DNA of 6,013 nucleotides from an uncultured Agathobaculum sp. GTDB lineage: Bacteria > Bacillota > Clostridia > Oscillospirales > Butyricicoccaceae. The notes beneath the pieces were generated by a model. The model saw nothing but the letters and a program-made list of their open reading frames with translations, searched no databases and was not told the origin of the DNA. Where the stretch lies: contig CALWEB010000054.1 of NCBI GenBank assembly GCA_944376955.1, positions 1 to 6,013 of the forward strand, given 5' to 3'. Shown here in pieces: positions 6,008 through 6,013 of this stretch. The translations under genes were made by a program, and so were the position numbers. The first letter of the stretch is position 1, and every line of letters starts with the position of its first letter.

Positions 6008-6013
6008 ATTATA
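6008..6013 (-). promoter_or_regulatory. Probable -10 element of the operon promoter (TATAAT), -35 outside the window
   Basis: Read on the - strand, the last six bases are the exact consensus TATAAT, followed by AGAAAAAGAAAT. Transcription would start near 6001, giving a leader of about 67 bases before the thioesterase ATG. The -35 hexamer would lie beyond base 6013 and cannot be checked. Confidence 0.62.

Overview
The window looks like a chromosomal segment from a fairly GC-rich (roughly 55-60% by eye) Clostridia-type Firmicute, possibly of the Oscillospirales. Four things suggest this: a THF-type riboswitch in front of a solitary FolT transporter, strong AGGAGG-like ribosome binding sites, the clostridial style of the mannitol dehydrogenase, MATE and MutY proteins, and U-tailed hairpin terminators. 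The genus cannot be fixed from the sequence alone. There is no sign of a mobile element, prophage, CRISPR array, tRNA or rRNA.

Left part (1-790, + strand). The window opens inside a tetrahydrofolate riboswitch aptamer whose 5' strands lie off the edge. An expression platform follows in which the ribosome binding site of the next gene can be buried in a 10-pair helix or freed by a competing hairpin. The gene is folT, the substrate-binding (S) subunit of an energy-coupling-factor folate transporter. It is closed by its own strong terminator, so it is a single-gene unit that must borrow its ATPase/EcfT module from elsewhere.

Middle part (791-2590, + strand). A promoter with an extended -10 and a leader hairpin precedes a 539-residue mannitol dehydrogenase/fructuronate reductase family oxidoreductase. 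Its catalytic-site signature has Asp where the family normally has His. The gene ends at a near-perfect 15-pair hairpin shared with the convergent operon.

Right part (2597-6013, - strand). A compact operon is read from right to left: a PaaI-type hotdog thioesterase, mutY (adenine glycosylase for A:8-oxoG mispairs), a family 6 uracil-DNA glycosylase-like enzyme (hypoxanthine/deoxyinosine glycosylase), and a MATE efflux transporter. The first three genes overlap by 4 bases at each junction (TTGA, ATGA). The MATE gene follows 18 bases later and has no ATG, GTG or TTG at the position where homology says it should begin; an ACG sits there instead. A consensus TATAAT at the very right edge is the probable operon promoter. 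Two base-excision-repair glycosylases are thus translationally coupled, with a thioesterase upstream and an exporter downstream, which suggests a damage/housekeeping operon.

Most of the content is recognisable. I do not see a wholly new system. The points most worth a second look are the riboswitch switching region, the altered catalytic motif of the dehydrogenase, and the non-standard start of the MATE gene.
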